Source of the DNA: Deltaproteobacteria bacterium
GTDB taxonomy: Bacteria; Desulfobacterota; Desulfomonilia; UBA1062
NCBI GenBank assembly: GCA_029547185.1
Contig: JAKPPU010000125.1
Coordinates: forward strand, 1-64,000
Direction: 5' to 3'
DNA: 64,000 bases
Under the pieces are notes generated by a model, which was not told the DNA's origin, ran no database searches, and saw nothing but the letters and a program-made list of their open reading frames with translations. Position numbers and translations under genes: made by a program. Below, piece by piece: positions 35,918 through 43,363 of this stretch (its first letter is position 1; each line of letters begins with the position of its first letter).

Positions 35918-36589
35918 ACTACCCTTGCATACGCATCTCATACTGGTCCCTCTCCATGATCTTTGTTTGACCGTATCACCCCATAAGCCTCCTCGATGAC
36001 CCAAAGTCATTCCCTAAAAAATCCCACGATCGAGAAACCTGCCTGTAACCGGGCCGTTTCCTGCTCCAGGGTCTCCCCATCACCTGAAGAGAGAGCGAAC
36101 GGCAGCGTGCATGATCGGCATAAAGCTCCGCTCTTCGAGGTGAGAAGCTTCTTTTTTCACGTATGTGACGCCCGGGCCGGAACGCAGGTAAAGCAAACGG
36201 TCATTCCATGCTCAGCATGCGGTGTATCGGTTTTCATGGTCGCCCTGAATGCATTCCAGTGATGATAACCATCACGCTATCAACCAATGGATATCTCCAT
36301 TCGTCAATGAGTATATTCCTGTAAGTATAATGTGAGCCCTTTCATAAATCTCAATGACAGGTAGAGAAAAAATAAGACCGGAAAATCACCAGGGTAGCAC
36401 ATGCACCTCTAGACGAGCCTGCCGAGCCCATCCAGGACTGAAATGCACGCTCGGCAATGACAAAGATTCCAGAGGATTCCGGCCGTGCATCCCGTCATGT
36501 ATTCACGTTGGGCAGATTCCCCGCAGCCTGCTGCGAATGGCCTGCTCAAAGGAGAAGGCCCTCACTGCCCTGCTGGCTTCCGGGATGCT
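35918..36589. other. Long intergenic region upstream of the polysaccharide operon
   Basis: About 670 bases without a convincing gene between two minus-strand genes; the open frames lack codon structure and ribosome sites. Small inverted repeats occur: ATGAC-CCAAA-GTCAT (35996-36010, about 80 bp upstream of the Wza start) and AATGGA-TATC-TCCATT (36286-36301). The first is a candidate operator. No terminator with T-run was found for the LarA-like gene. Confidence 0.45.
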
Positions 36590-37837
36590 TTATTGGCCGG
36601 GCATCTTCATGTACTGCATGGTGCCGTCCTGGATGACGGCCACCTTCGCGCCCCCGGGATGGTCCTGCTCCAGGACCCGCAGCACCTCTTCCCAGGTCTT
36701 GACGATCACGGCGTCGTCTACGTGGCAGACGAGATCGAGGCTCGTTCGGTCAGGATAGGGGTTGAGGACGATGAGCTTCTTCATGAGGAGGGGAATGAAC
36801 CCCGGGCCTTTCGGGCTGTAGTGCCGTCCGCCGTAATCGCTCCCCCACGCGCGCATGACGTAGTGCGGGACCTGTCCTTCCGGGGCATCGGAGATGAGAA
36901 CTGCCGTACCCTGGCCGCCGGGCTTCATGGTCATGAGCGCGAGCAGGAGCGCGATGGCGGATTCGTTCGCCTTTCCATAGGCATTGCTCACGACGATGTC
37001 ATAGCCCGAGGCGAAGGGGATGCCGTAGTGCTCCTTGCCTTCCGCTGCGCCTGCCGCATGAGTCGCCCTGAAGGGGCCGGCATAGAGACTCGCGATCTGC
37101 CCTTTGCGGTTGATGAGGCAGTCGACCTTGAAGTCGAGCTTCACCATATCGCCTGCGGCATCGCATTCGAGGCGCATGATGTTGTTGTCGAAGTTCCCGA
37201 GCCCGGTCCTTCCCTGGTCGCGGTAGAGCTGGTTGTGGAACTGGTTGATCGTCTCGATCCCGGCCACTCCCGGCAGGATGAGCTTTGCCCCGCCGCCGAA
37301 GCCGACGTGGACGTGGGCGGTTATGCAGCCGATCCCGATCTTCAGGTCGCACGCCATGAACTCCCGGTTGAACCAGAGCTCGACCCCGGTCGGGGTGCGG
37401 CCCGCCCTCACCGTGTTCTGGAACGGATCGTGATTGTAGACGGCGTAATTCTCGACGATCTCGGGCCCGAGCTTCTTGCGGGCGCTGATCATGTCATAGG
37501 CACCGTGGGAGCCGAGCGCCCAGATGAACCTGATCTGGTCCTTCTTCATGCCTGCCTTGTGGAGCGCTTCGAGAACGTACGGTGCGACGTCCCTGACCGG
37601 CGTGGGCCTGGTCATGTCGTCGAATACGATGACCGCCTGCTTCCTGCCCCTCGCGAGCTCCTCGAGGGAGGGGCCTTCAATGGGGCTCAGCACCCTGCTC
37701 CTGATCTCGTCAGGCTTAAGCCCGGGCTTGTCGAACCCAGGGGAGGTGAGGTTGTCGATCTCCCACCTCTCGGGAAAGCTCAGGAGCGTTTCCGTATTTT
37801 CGTACCAGAGCCTTGATGGGACGGAAACCGTTTTCAT
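36590..37837 (-). CDS. LarA-like nickel-dependent racemase/epimerase family protein (DUF2088)
   Basis: 415 residues. Members of this family use a nickel-pincer nucleotide to racemise or epimerise 2-hydroxy acids (lactate racemase LarA and relatives). Motifs: VIVFDDMTRPTPV, WALGSHGAYDMI, and HVHVGFGGGAKLILPGVAG, where the Lys matches the residue that carries the pincer cofactor and the His matches a nickel ligand region. GGAGG lies five bases before ATG 37837. It is divergent from the dehydratase cluster, so a 2-hydroxyacid substrate feeding a 2-hydroxyacyl-CoA dehydratase is attractive but inferred. The cofactor genes larB, larC and larE are not in the window. Confidence 0.88.
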   Translation of the reverse strand: MKTVSVPSRLWYENTETLLSFPERWEIDNLTSPGFDKPGLKPDEIRSRVLSPIEGPSLEELARGRKQAVIVFDDMTRPTPVRDVAPYVLEALHKAGMKKDQIRFIWALGSHGAYDMISARKKLGPEIVENYAVYNHDPFQNTVRAGRTPTGVELWFNREFMACDLKIGIGCITAHVHVGFGGGAKLILPGVAGIETINQFHNQLYRDQGRTGLGNFDNNIMRLECDAAGDMVKLDFKVDCLINRKGQIASLYAGPFRATHAAGAAEGKEHYGIPFASGYDIVVSNAYGKANESAIALLLALMTMKPGGQGTAVLISDAPEGQVPHYVMRAWGSDYGGRHYSPKGPGFIPLLMKKLIVLNPYPDRTSLDLVCHVDDAVIVKTWEEVLRVLEQDHPGGAKVAVIQDGTMQYMKMPGQ

Positions 37838-37948
37838 GCTATCCTCCAGCAGACGAAAGGTAATATGGTATTATCCTATTATAAGCCGATTTTCATTGAA
37901 AGAAATATCTTTCTCCTGGTATAGTTTTCGTAATGGGAGGTTTTTTAA

Positions 37949-39061
37949 ATGGAAAACATAAACGATCTGATCGAAATATCGAGAAATCCCATTGCTTATG
38001 CCCGCACCATGAAGAGCTCGGGCAGAAAGATCATCGGCTATTTCTGCTCGTACATGCCCGAAGAGATCGTCCATGCCGCAGGCCTCCATCCCATGAGGCT
38101 CTTCGGCACGAAAGGCGACACCAGCCCTGCGGACAGGCACCTCCAGTCCTACTGCTGCTCGCTCGTGCGGGGGGCTCTCACGGAGTCCATGGCCGGAGAC
38201 CTCGACTTCCTCGACGGCACCGTTTTTCCCCATACCTGCGACTCCATCCAGAGGCTCTCTGACATCTGGAGGATGAACACGGACCATGGCTTCTTCGCGG
38301 ATGTCGTTCTCCCGGTCAAGCTCACCACGCCATCCGCCAGGCAGTACATGATCGAGGTCATGGCGAGGTTCAAGGGCGACATCGAGAGGCATTTCGGCAG
38401 GCCCATAACCGACGACGACCTCGGCCGCTCGATCTCGCTCTACAACCGGATACGGAGCCTGCTCAAGGAGATTTACGAGATGAGATCGAAGGCACCGTCG
38501 ATCTTCCCGGGCAGCGAACTCTGCTCCCTGATGAAGGCATCCGTGACGGTCGACCGGAACATCCTGCCGGAGGCCCTCGAAGGCCTCGTCAGCGAGCTCA
38601 GGGCAAAGGCGCCGTCTCCCGGCTCGAACGTGAAGCGGCTCATGCTCGTGGGCAGCGTGTGCGACCATCCGGACATCCATTCGATCATCGAGCGCTCCGG
38701 CGGGAGCGTCGTATGGGACGATCTCTGCACCGGCACGAGGCATCTCGGTGCGATCGAAGAGGGCAAAGACCCCCTTATCGCCATTGCCGACAGGTATTTC
38801 GAGAGGCCGATCTGTCCGGCAAAGCACAAGTCGCCCACGGCCCGCGGCGACCACATCACGGCGCAGGCAAAAGAGCACGGGGTCGAAGGCGTCATCTTCC
38901 TCTACCTCAAGTTCTGCGATCCCCACAGCTTCGACTATCCGTGCATAAAGGAATCCCTCGAGAAGGCTCACGTTCCGAGCATGCTCCTCGAGATCGAGGA
39001 TCGGCTCCCGCCTGAGGGTCAACTGCTCACCAGGCTCGAAACCTTCATCCAGATGCTGTAG
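37949..39061 (+). CDS. 2-hydroxyacyl-CoA dehydratase / benzoyl-CoA reductase-type subunit (HgdB/BcrC family)
   Basis: Iron-sulfur subunit, 370 residues, of an enzyme that uses ATP-driven low-potential electrons either to dehydrate 2-hydroxyacyl-CoA or to reduce an aromatic ring. Likely [4Fe-4S] ligands are C33 in GYFCSYMPEEIVHAAG, C69/C70 in SYCCSLVRG and C97 in PHTCDSIQ; further Cys occur in LKFCDPHSFDYPC. GGGAGG lies upstream of the ATG. The partner subunit follows after 20 bp, then an SDR and, past a repeat element, the activase. Confidence 0.9.
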   Translation: MENINDLIEISRNPIAYARTMKSSGRKIIGYFCSYMPEEIVHAAGLHPMRLFGTKGDTSPADRHLQSYCCSLVRGALTESMAGDLDFLDGTVFPHTCDSIQRLSDIWRMNTDHGFFADVVLPVKLTTPSARQYMIEVMARFKGDIERHFGRPITDDDLGRSISLYNRIRSLLKEIYEMRSKAPSIFPGSELCSLMKASVTVDRNILPEALEGLVSELRAKAPSPGSNVKRLMLVGSVCDHPDIHSIIERSGGSVVWDDLCTGTRHLGAIEEGKDPLIAIADRYFERPICPAKHKSPTARGDHITAQAKEHGVEGVIFLYLKFCDPHSFDYPCIKESLEKAHVPSMLLEIEDRLPPEGQLLTRLETFIQML

Positions 39062-39081
39062 GGATGACAAGGGGTCAAACT

Positions 39082-40311
39082 ATGGATCAGACAAAAGACG
39101 ATAAAAAGAAACGGTCGTTCAGGTCGGCCAAGAGGATGCGGGAGATCATGACCGAGTACTACATCGAGGCCAAGTCTGCCGCCATCTCCGGGAAGAAGGT
39201 AGCGTGGATCACGAGCGGGGGTCCGGTGGAGCCGCTCATCGTCATGGACGTGATCCCGGTCTACCCGGAAAACTACGGGGCCATGATCGGCGCCTCCCAC
39301 ATGGGAGGCGACCTCTGTGCGAAGGCCGAGGCCATGGGCTACAGCACGGACCTGTGCTCCTATGCCCGGGCGGACATCGCCTGCGCGCCGATAGACGGGG
39401 GACCCATCGGAGGCCTGCCGAAGCCCGACATGCTCGTCTGCTGCAACAACATCTGCGGGACCGTCATGAAGTGGTACGAGGTCCACGCGCGCTATTTCAA
39501 CGTGCCGCTGTTCATCTTCGACACCCCCTTCTGTCACACCGGGTTCGCACCGGAGGCGAGGCAGTACGTCAGGAACCAGCTGAATGAATACATCGAGTTC
39601 CTCGAGGGGGTGTGCGGCAAGAAGTTCGACTATGACAGAAGCATCGAGGTGGGGAAGCTCTCCATGGAGGGACAGAGGCTCTGGGCGAAAGTCCTCGATA
39701 CGGCCGCCCACAGGCCCGCGCCCATGAGCGCCTTCGACGCCTTCTTCTTCCTCGCGCTCATCGTTACTTTAAGGGGCACGAAGACGGTCGTGGACTTCTA
39801 CACCGAGCTCCTCGAAGAGGTGAAGGAGCGGGTGAAGAACGGCATCAGCGCAGTCGAGAACGAAAAATACCGGCTCCTGTGGGACAACCTGCCGGTGTGG
39901 TACCGCCTGAAGTGGCTCTCTGACAAGTTCGCCTCGCACGACGCCTGCCTCGTCGCGGATACCTACACCACGGCCTGGTGCGGCTCCATGAAGTACATCG
40001 ACGAGAACAACTTCATCGATTCCATGGCCGAGGCGTACACGAGGATCTACCTCAACATCGGCGTGGACGAGATGGCGAAGACCATCTTCGAGATGATCGA
40101 CAAGTACGACGTCGACGGCCTCGTCATGCACTCGAACCGGAGCTGCAAACCGTATTCGTTCGGCCAGTACGACATCCAGCGCATGGTCCAGGAAAAGAAG
40201 GGGATCCCGTGCATGATGCTCGAATCGCACATGACCGACGAGCGGAGCTTTTCCGAAAGCCAGACCGCCACGAGGATAGACGCCTTCATGGAGGTCATCA
40301 AGTCGCGCTGA
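39082..40311 (+). CDS. 2-hydroxyacyl-CoA dehydratase / benzoyl-CoA reductase-type second subunit (HgdA/BcrB family)
   Basis: Second subunit of the same heterodimer, 409 residues. Landmarks are VAWITSGGPVEPLIVMDVIPVYPENY, the Cys-bearing STDLCSYARADIAC and CCNNICGTVMKWYE, PLFIFDTPF, and the C-terminal MHSNRSCKPYSFGQYDIQR. The start at 39082 follows AAGGGG by seven bases; ATG 39064 is in frame but lacks a good site. Which acyl-CoA is used is not visible: only one activase is encoded nearby, which fits dehydratases or BzdQ-type systems better than the four-gene Bcr complex. Confidence 0.9.
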   Translation: MDQTKDDKKKRSFRSAKRMREIMTEYYIEAKSAAISGKKVAWITSGGPVEPLIVMDVIPVYPENYGAMIGASHMGGDLCAKAEAMGYSTDLCSYARADIACAPIDGGPIGGLPKPDMLVCCNNICGTVMKWYEVHARYFNVPLFIFDTPFCHTGFAPEARQYVRNQLNEYIEFLEGVCGKKFDYDRSIEVGKLSMEGQRLWAKVLDTAAHRPAPMSAFDAFFFLALIVTLRGTKTVVDFYTELLEEVKERVKNGISAVENEKYRLLWDNLPVWYRLKWLSDKFASHDACLVADTYTTAWCGSMKYIDENNFIDSMAEAYTRIYLNIGVDEMAKTIFEMIDKYDVDGLVMHSNRSCKPYSFGQYDIQRMVQEKKGIPCMMLESHMTDERSFSESQTATRIDAFMEVIKSR

Positions 40312-40368
40312 AAGATACGCCTTCCTTCATCGACAGGTGAAGGATCGCCTGCAGTAAGGAGGAATGTC

Positions 40369-41127
40369 ATGGGTACGATAAGCTACGGACTCGAAGGCAA
40401 GGTCGTCGTCGTAACCGGCGGGAGCAGAGGCATCGGCCTCGAGATAGCGAAGGAGCTCGTCAGGGAGAAGGCAAAGGTTGTCATCTGCGGCCGGAAGAAG
40501 GACAACCTCGATGCGGCCTGCACCATGCTCGGAAGCGGCGCCGTTTCCTGCCAGGCCCACATCGCCAGGGAAGACGAGGTCGAGAATATGTTCAAGGCGG
40601 TCCTCGACGCCCACTCCCGCATCGACGTCCTCATCAATAACGTGGGCATGAACCTCATGACCCCCTCAATCCCCGACACCGACTTCACTCTGTGGCAGAA
40701 GATCCTCGAGACGAACCTGAACGGCACCTACCTGTGCTCGCGGGCTGCCTCGCGGATCATGCGGCAGCAGAAAGCGGGCGCCATCGTGAACGTCTCGTCG
40801 GTCGCAGGCAGAAAGGCATCCCCGGCCATGGGCATCTACGGGATCGCCAAGGCAGGCGTCGAGATGCTGACGAAGGTAATGGCGAGCGAGCTCGCCCAGT
40901 ATAACGTCCGGGTCAACGCGGTGGCGCCGGGCATGGTGCGGACCGACTTCAGCAAGCCCTTCTGGTCCAACCCCGATCTGCTCGCCCACATCGTGAAGGC
41001 CGTGCCCATGGGAAGAATCGCAGAGCCCATCGAGGTCGTGCACCCGGTTCTCTTCCTTGCATCCGACGCATCGTCCTTCATGACCGGCCAGACCATCCTC
41101 GTCGACGGCGGGGCGACGGCAATATAA
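40369..41127 (+). CDS. SDR-family oxidoreductase, FabG-like
   Basis: Classical short-chain dehydrogenase/reductase of 252 residues: VVVTGGSRGIGLEIA (NAD(P) binding), NNVGMN, NVSSVAG and the catalytic YGIAKAG (Y-x3-K), ending with FMTGQTILVDGGA. Probably oxidises or reduces a 3-hydroxyacyl-CoA or ring alcohol in the dehydratase pathway. TAAGGAGG lies upstream of the ATG. It is followed 18 bp later by the structured repeat element at 41145. Confidence 0.9.
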   Translation: MGTISYGLEGKVVVVTGGSRGIGLEIAKELVREKAKVVICGRKKDNLDAACTMLGSGAVSCQAHIAREDEVENMFKAVLDAHSRIDVLINNVGMNLMTPSIPDTDFTLWQKILETNLNGTYLCSRAASRIMRQQKAGAIVNVSSVAGRKASPAMGIYGIAKAGVEMLTKVMASELAQYNVRVNAVAPGMVRTDFSKPFWSNPDLLAHIVKAVPMGRIAEPIEVVHPVLFLASDASSFMTGQTILVDGGATAI

Positions 41128-41144
41128 GTTGGAAACGCATTTTT

Positions 41145-41371
41145 GAAGAAAACAGTTTGGAGGAGGGGAGCAGGAGGGTTCCCTTCCTTCACCGAAACCG
41201 CCTTTTGATGCATCCACGACCTGCGTCTTAAGGCCGACCCCGTAAACTCACCTCACTTCGTGAGGTTCAGACAGTACGGGGTCAAGAGGCCTTAAGCCTT
41301 CGGTCGGGCTGCTTTAGCAAAAGGCGCTTGACGGTTCATCCAGGAAACCCTCCTGCTCCCTCGGCACGCTC
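41145..41371 (+). repeat. Structured dispersed repeat, copy A (inverted relative to copy B at 50020-50246)
   Basis: A 195-bp core (41166-41360) is bounded by a 15-bp perfect inverted repeat (GGGAGCAGGAGGGTT / AACCCTCCTGCTCCC) and folds into one nested hairpin: CGCCTTTTG (41199) with CAAAAGGCG (41318), CGACC (41217) with GGTCG (41302), CTTAAGGCC (41227) with GGCCTTAAG (41288), GACCCCGTA (41236) with TACGGGGTC (41275), and an apical ACCTCAC-TTC-GTGAGGT (41250-41266). Homology to copy B runs over the whole core and ~10-20 bp on each side. It lies directly after an SDR gene in the same orientation. No coding frame. MITE-like element or structured RNA. Confidence 0.85.
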
Positions 41372-41391
41372 AGCAAGATTAGTAATGTGTT

Positions 41392-41411
41392 ATTCCCGCG
41401 CAAGCGGGAAT
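41392..41411 (+). repeat. ATTCCC-type palindromic repeat, copy 1
   Basis: ATTCCCGC-GCAA-GCGGGAAT, followed by CCAGG. The same unit, with altered loop, occurs at 49959-49978, in both cases just beyond the large structured repeat and in the same relative orientation. Short repeats of this kind (ATTCCC-N8-GGGAAT) are widespread in bacterial genomes. Confidence 0.8.
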
Positions 41412-41526
41412 CCAGGGGATCTCGGGCCTGCTTGAGCTGCTTCTGCCGTGATGATAAGGGAGCATTTGCAGCACAAAAAGAGTATAAGAGCACGAGCAGA
41501 CACCACGTGAAGAAAGGTCAGTGAAC

Positions 41527-42294
41527 ATGAGAACGGCAGGGATCGATATCGGCTCCATCACGACGAAGGCAGCGGTCCTCGAGGATGGGAAGGTCCTCGG
41601 GACAAAGGTCGGGTTCACCGGATACAATGCGGGAAACGCGGGCAAAAAGATATACGAGGAACTCCTGCAAGAGATCGGCATCGCCTCGGATTCTATAGAA
41701 AAGATCATCGCGACCGGCTACGGCAGGAACAGCGTTCAATTCGCGAACAAGGCCATGACCGAGATCATCTGCCACGGGGCAGGGGCCCACTATCTCGATC
41801 CCGAGATCCGGACCGTCATCGACGTGGGGGGTCAGGACAGCAAGGCCCTCGTCATGGATGCAAAGGGCAAGGTCACGGATTTCGTCATGAACGACAAGTG
41901 CGCCGCAGGCACGGGCAGGTTCCTCGAGGTCATGGCGCGCGCGCTCGAGGTGGACCTCGACGTGTTCGGAGAGCTCTCCCTCAAGTCCGAGAAGCCCGCG
42001 AAGATCAGTAGCATCTGCACGGTGTTCGCAGAGTCGGAAGTCATATCCCTCATCTCGAAGGGAGAGGAGAGGGTGAACATCATAGCGGGCATCCACGAGT
42101 CGGTCGCCTCGCGCATCTATGCCATGGCCCAGAGGCTCCCCTTGAGCCCGCCCTTCATGATGACCGGAGGCGGGGCGAAGAACAAGGGTCTCGTGAAGGT
42201 CCTCGAGAAGAGGTTCAATACGGCGATCAGAATCAACGACTATGCGCAGGCCAACGGCGCCATCGGCGCTGCGGTCCTGGCGATGGGGATATAG
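41527..42294 (+). CDS. 2-hydroxyacyl-CoA dehydratase activase / BcrA-BadF-type ATPase
   Basis: ATP-dependent electron donor (archerase), 255 residues, ASKHA fold: AGIDIGSITTKAAVLEDG (phosphate loop 1), VIDVGGQDSKAL (loop 2) and MMTGGGAKNKGLV (adenosine). The two Cys that hold the bridging [4Fe-4S] cluster of the homodimer are C125 in NDKCAAGTGRF and C164 in SICTVFAESEV. ATG 41527 is nine bases after AAAGG; a GTG at 41521 would be too close. It is cut off from its dehydratase subunits by the SDR gene and repeat copy A but clearly serves them. Confidence 0.95.
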   Translation: MRTAGIDIGSITTKAAVLEDGKVLGTKVGFTGYNAGNAGKKIYEELLQEIGIASDSIEKIIATGYGRNSVQFANKAMTEIICHGAGAHYLDPEIRTVIDVGGQDSKALVMDAKGKVTDFVMNDKCAAGTGRFLEVMARALEVDLDVFGELSLKSEKPAKISSICTVFAESEVISLISKGEERVNIIAGIHESVASRIYAMAQRLPLSPPFMMTGGGAKNKGLVKVLEKRFNTAIRINDYAQANGAIGAAVLAMGI

Positions 42295-42356
42295 GAACCG
42301 AGAGATCCGTCAGCATCGAGAAACCCCTCCAGAATGATGCAAAGGGGGTAAAGACG

Positions 42357-43187
42357 ATGAAGAGCTTCGAAGGAAGGATGATCTACATTACCGGAGGATC
42401 CAGCGGGATCGGGCTCGAGATGGGCAGGATCTTCGCTGCTGAAGGGGCAGGCCTGCTCCTCCTGGCACGCAAAGCGGAAAAGCTGGATAATGCGGCCCGG
42501 TCCATGGAAAAAGTCAGGCGGAGCCGGGAGCAGAAGATCGGCGCCCTGTCCGTGGACGTCTCGGACATCGCGGACGTGGAACAGAAGATGGGCATCGCGC
42601 TCAAGCAGTACGGGCCTCCGGATGTCCTCGTGTGCAGCGCCGGCATCAACAAGTGGGCGGACCGCTTCGAGAACATCACCTATGCCATGTTCGACGAGGT
42701 CATCAAGACAAACCTCTACGGTCCGCGCAACATGATCCACACCCTCATGCCTGCGATGAAGGAGAGGAGGGGGCACATCGTGATCCTCTCATCTGCCGCC
42801 GGTCTCTTCGGGATGTTCGGCTACACGGCATACGGAACATCGAAGGCGGGCCTCATCGGCTTTGCCGACAGCCTCCGCTACGAGATCAGGCCCATGGGCA
42901 TGAAGCTCACCATCGTTTGTCCGCCTGAGGTCGACACCCCCATGAACATCGACGAGGCGAAAACCCTGCCAGAGGAAGGCAGGGCCGTGAAGAGCCTGGC
43001 CGGGATGCTGACCCCCGAGTTTGCGGCCCGCGCCATCGTGAAGGCCATAGCCAGAGAGCAGTACCTGTGCATCCCGGACTTCCAGACGAGGTTCCTCTAT
43101 CTCCTTCACCGGCTGACAAACGGGATCGCCACCCGGATGACATCCGATGCGGTGATCAAGATGACTCAGAGAAAGATGGGGAAGTGA
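42357..43187 (+). CDS. SDR-family oxidoreductase related to 3-ketodihydrosphingosine reductase
   Basis: 276 residues: ITGGSSGIGLEMG, CSAGINKWADRF, ILSSAAGLFG and catalytic YGTSKAG. After the active site it has CPPEVDTPMNIDEAKTLPEEG, the C-P-P-x-x-D-T-P segment typical of the KDSR branch, and a hydrophobic C-terminal part (FQTRFLYLLHRLTNG) that could be membrane-peripheral. AGGGGG lies upstream of the ATG. In this cluster a hydroxyacyl or ketoacyl substrate is more likely than a sphingoid base. A second, closer KDSR relative is at 55637-56464. Confidence 0.85.
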   Translation: MKSFEGRMIYITGGSSGIGLEMGRIFAAEGAGLLLLARKAEKLDNAARSMEKVRRSREQKIGALSVDVSDIADVEQKMGIALKQYGPPDVLVCSAGINKWADRFENITYAMFDEVIKTNLYGPRNMIHTLMPAMKERRGHIVILSSAAGLFGMFGYTAYGTSKAGLIGFADSLRYEIRPMGMKLTIVCPPEVDTPMNIDEAKTLPEEGRAVKSLAGMLTPEFAARAIVKAIAREQYLCIPDFQTRFLYLLHRLTNGIATRMTSDAVIKMTQRKMGK

Positions 43188-43292
43188 AGCGTCACTGTGA
43201 GACAGGGATCATCCCGTGAAAGTTTCAAACCTTGTGAAGTCTTGACGAGAAAAGCTATTTGTAATTGAGATATCTTTAAAAATACGCTAGAC

Positions 43293-43330
43293 TTCACCTA
43301 AACCGGCTTTTGCCGCATCCACCACACCTG
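43293..43330 (+). repeat. Truncated remnant of the structured repeat (copy C)
   Basis: TTCACC-TAAACCG, CTTTTG and GCATCCAC occur in the same order and spacing as in copies A (from 41189) and B, about 31 of 36 positions alike by eye. Only this inner left part is present; the terminal arms are missing. It lies in the leader of the acyl-CoA ligase gene. Confidence 0.5.
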
Positions 43331-43363
43331 AGACGAGCAGAGCATCCCAAGAGGAGGGGCAGA

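Noticed and set aside
33290-35959. 889-codon plus-strand open frame across the Wzz and Wza genes
   Set aside because: Antisense shadow of three recognised minus-strand genes; no motif and no start site.
37949-42294. Classical four-subunit benzoyl-CoA reductase (bcrABCD)
   Set aside because: Only one activase gene is present and there is no ferredoxin or the usual ring-hydratase/hydrolase genes; two Fe-S subunits plus one activase fit the dehydratase layout at least as well.
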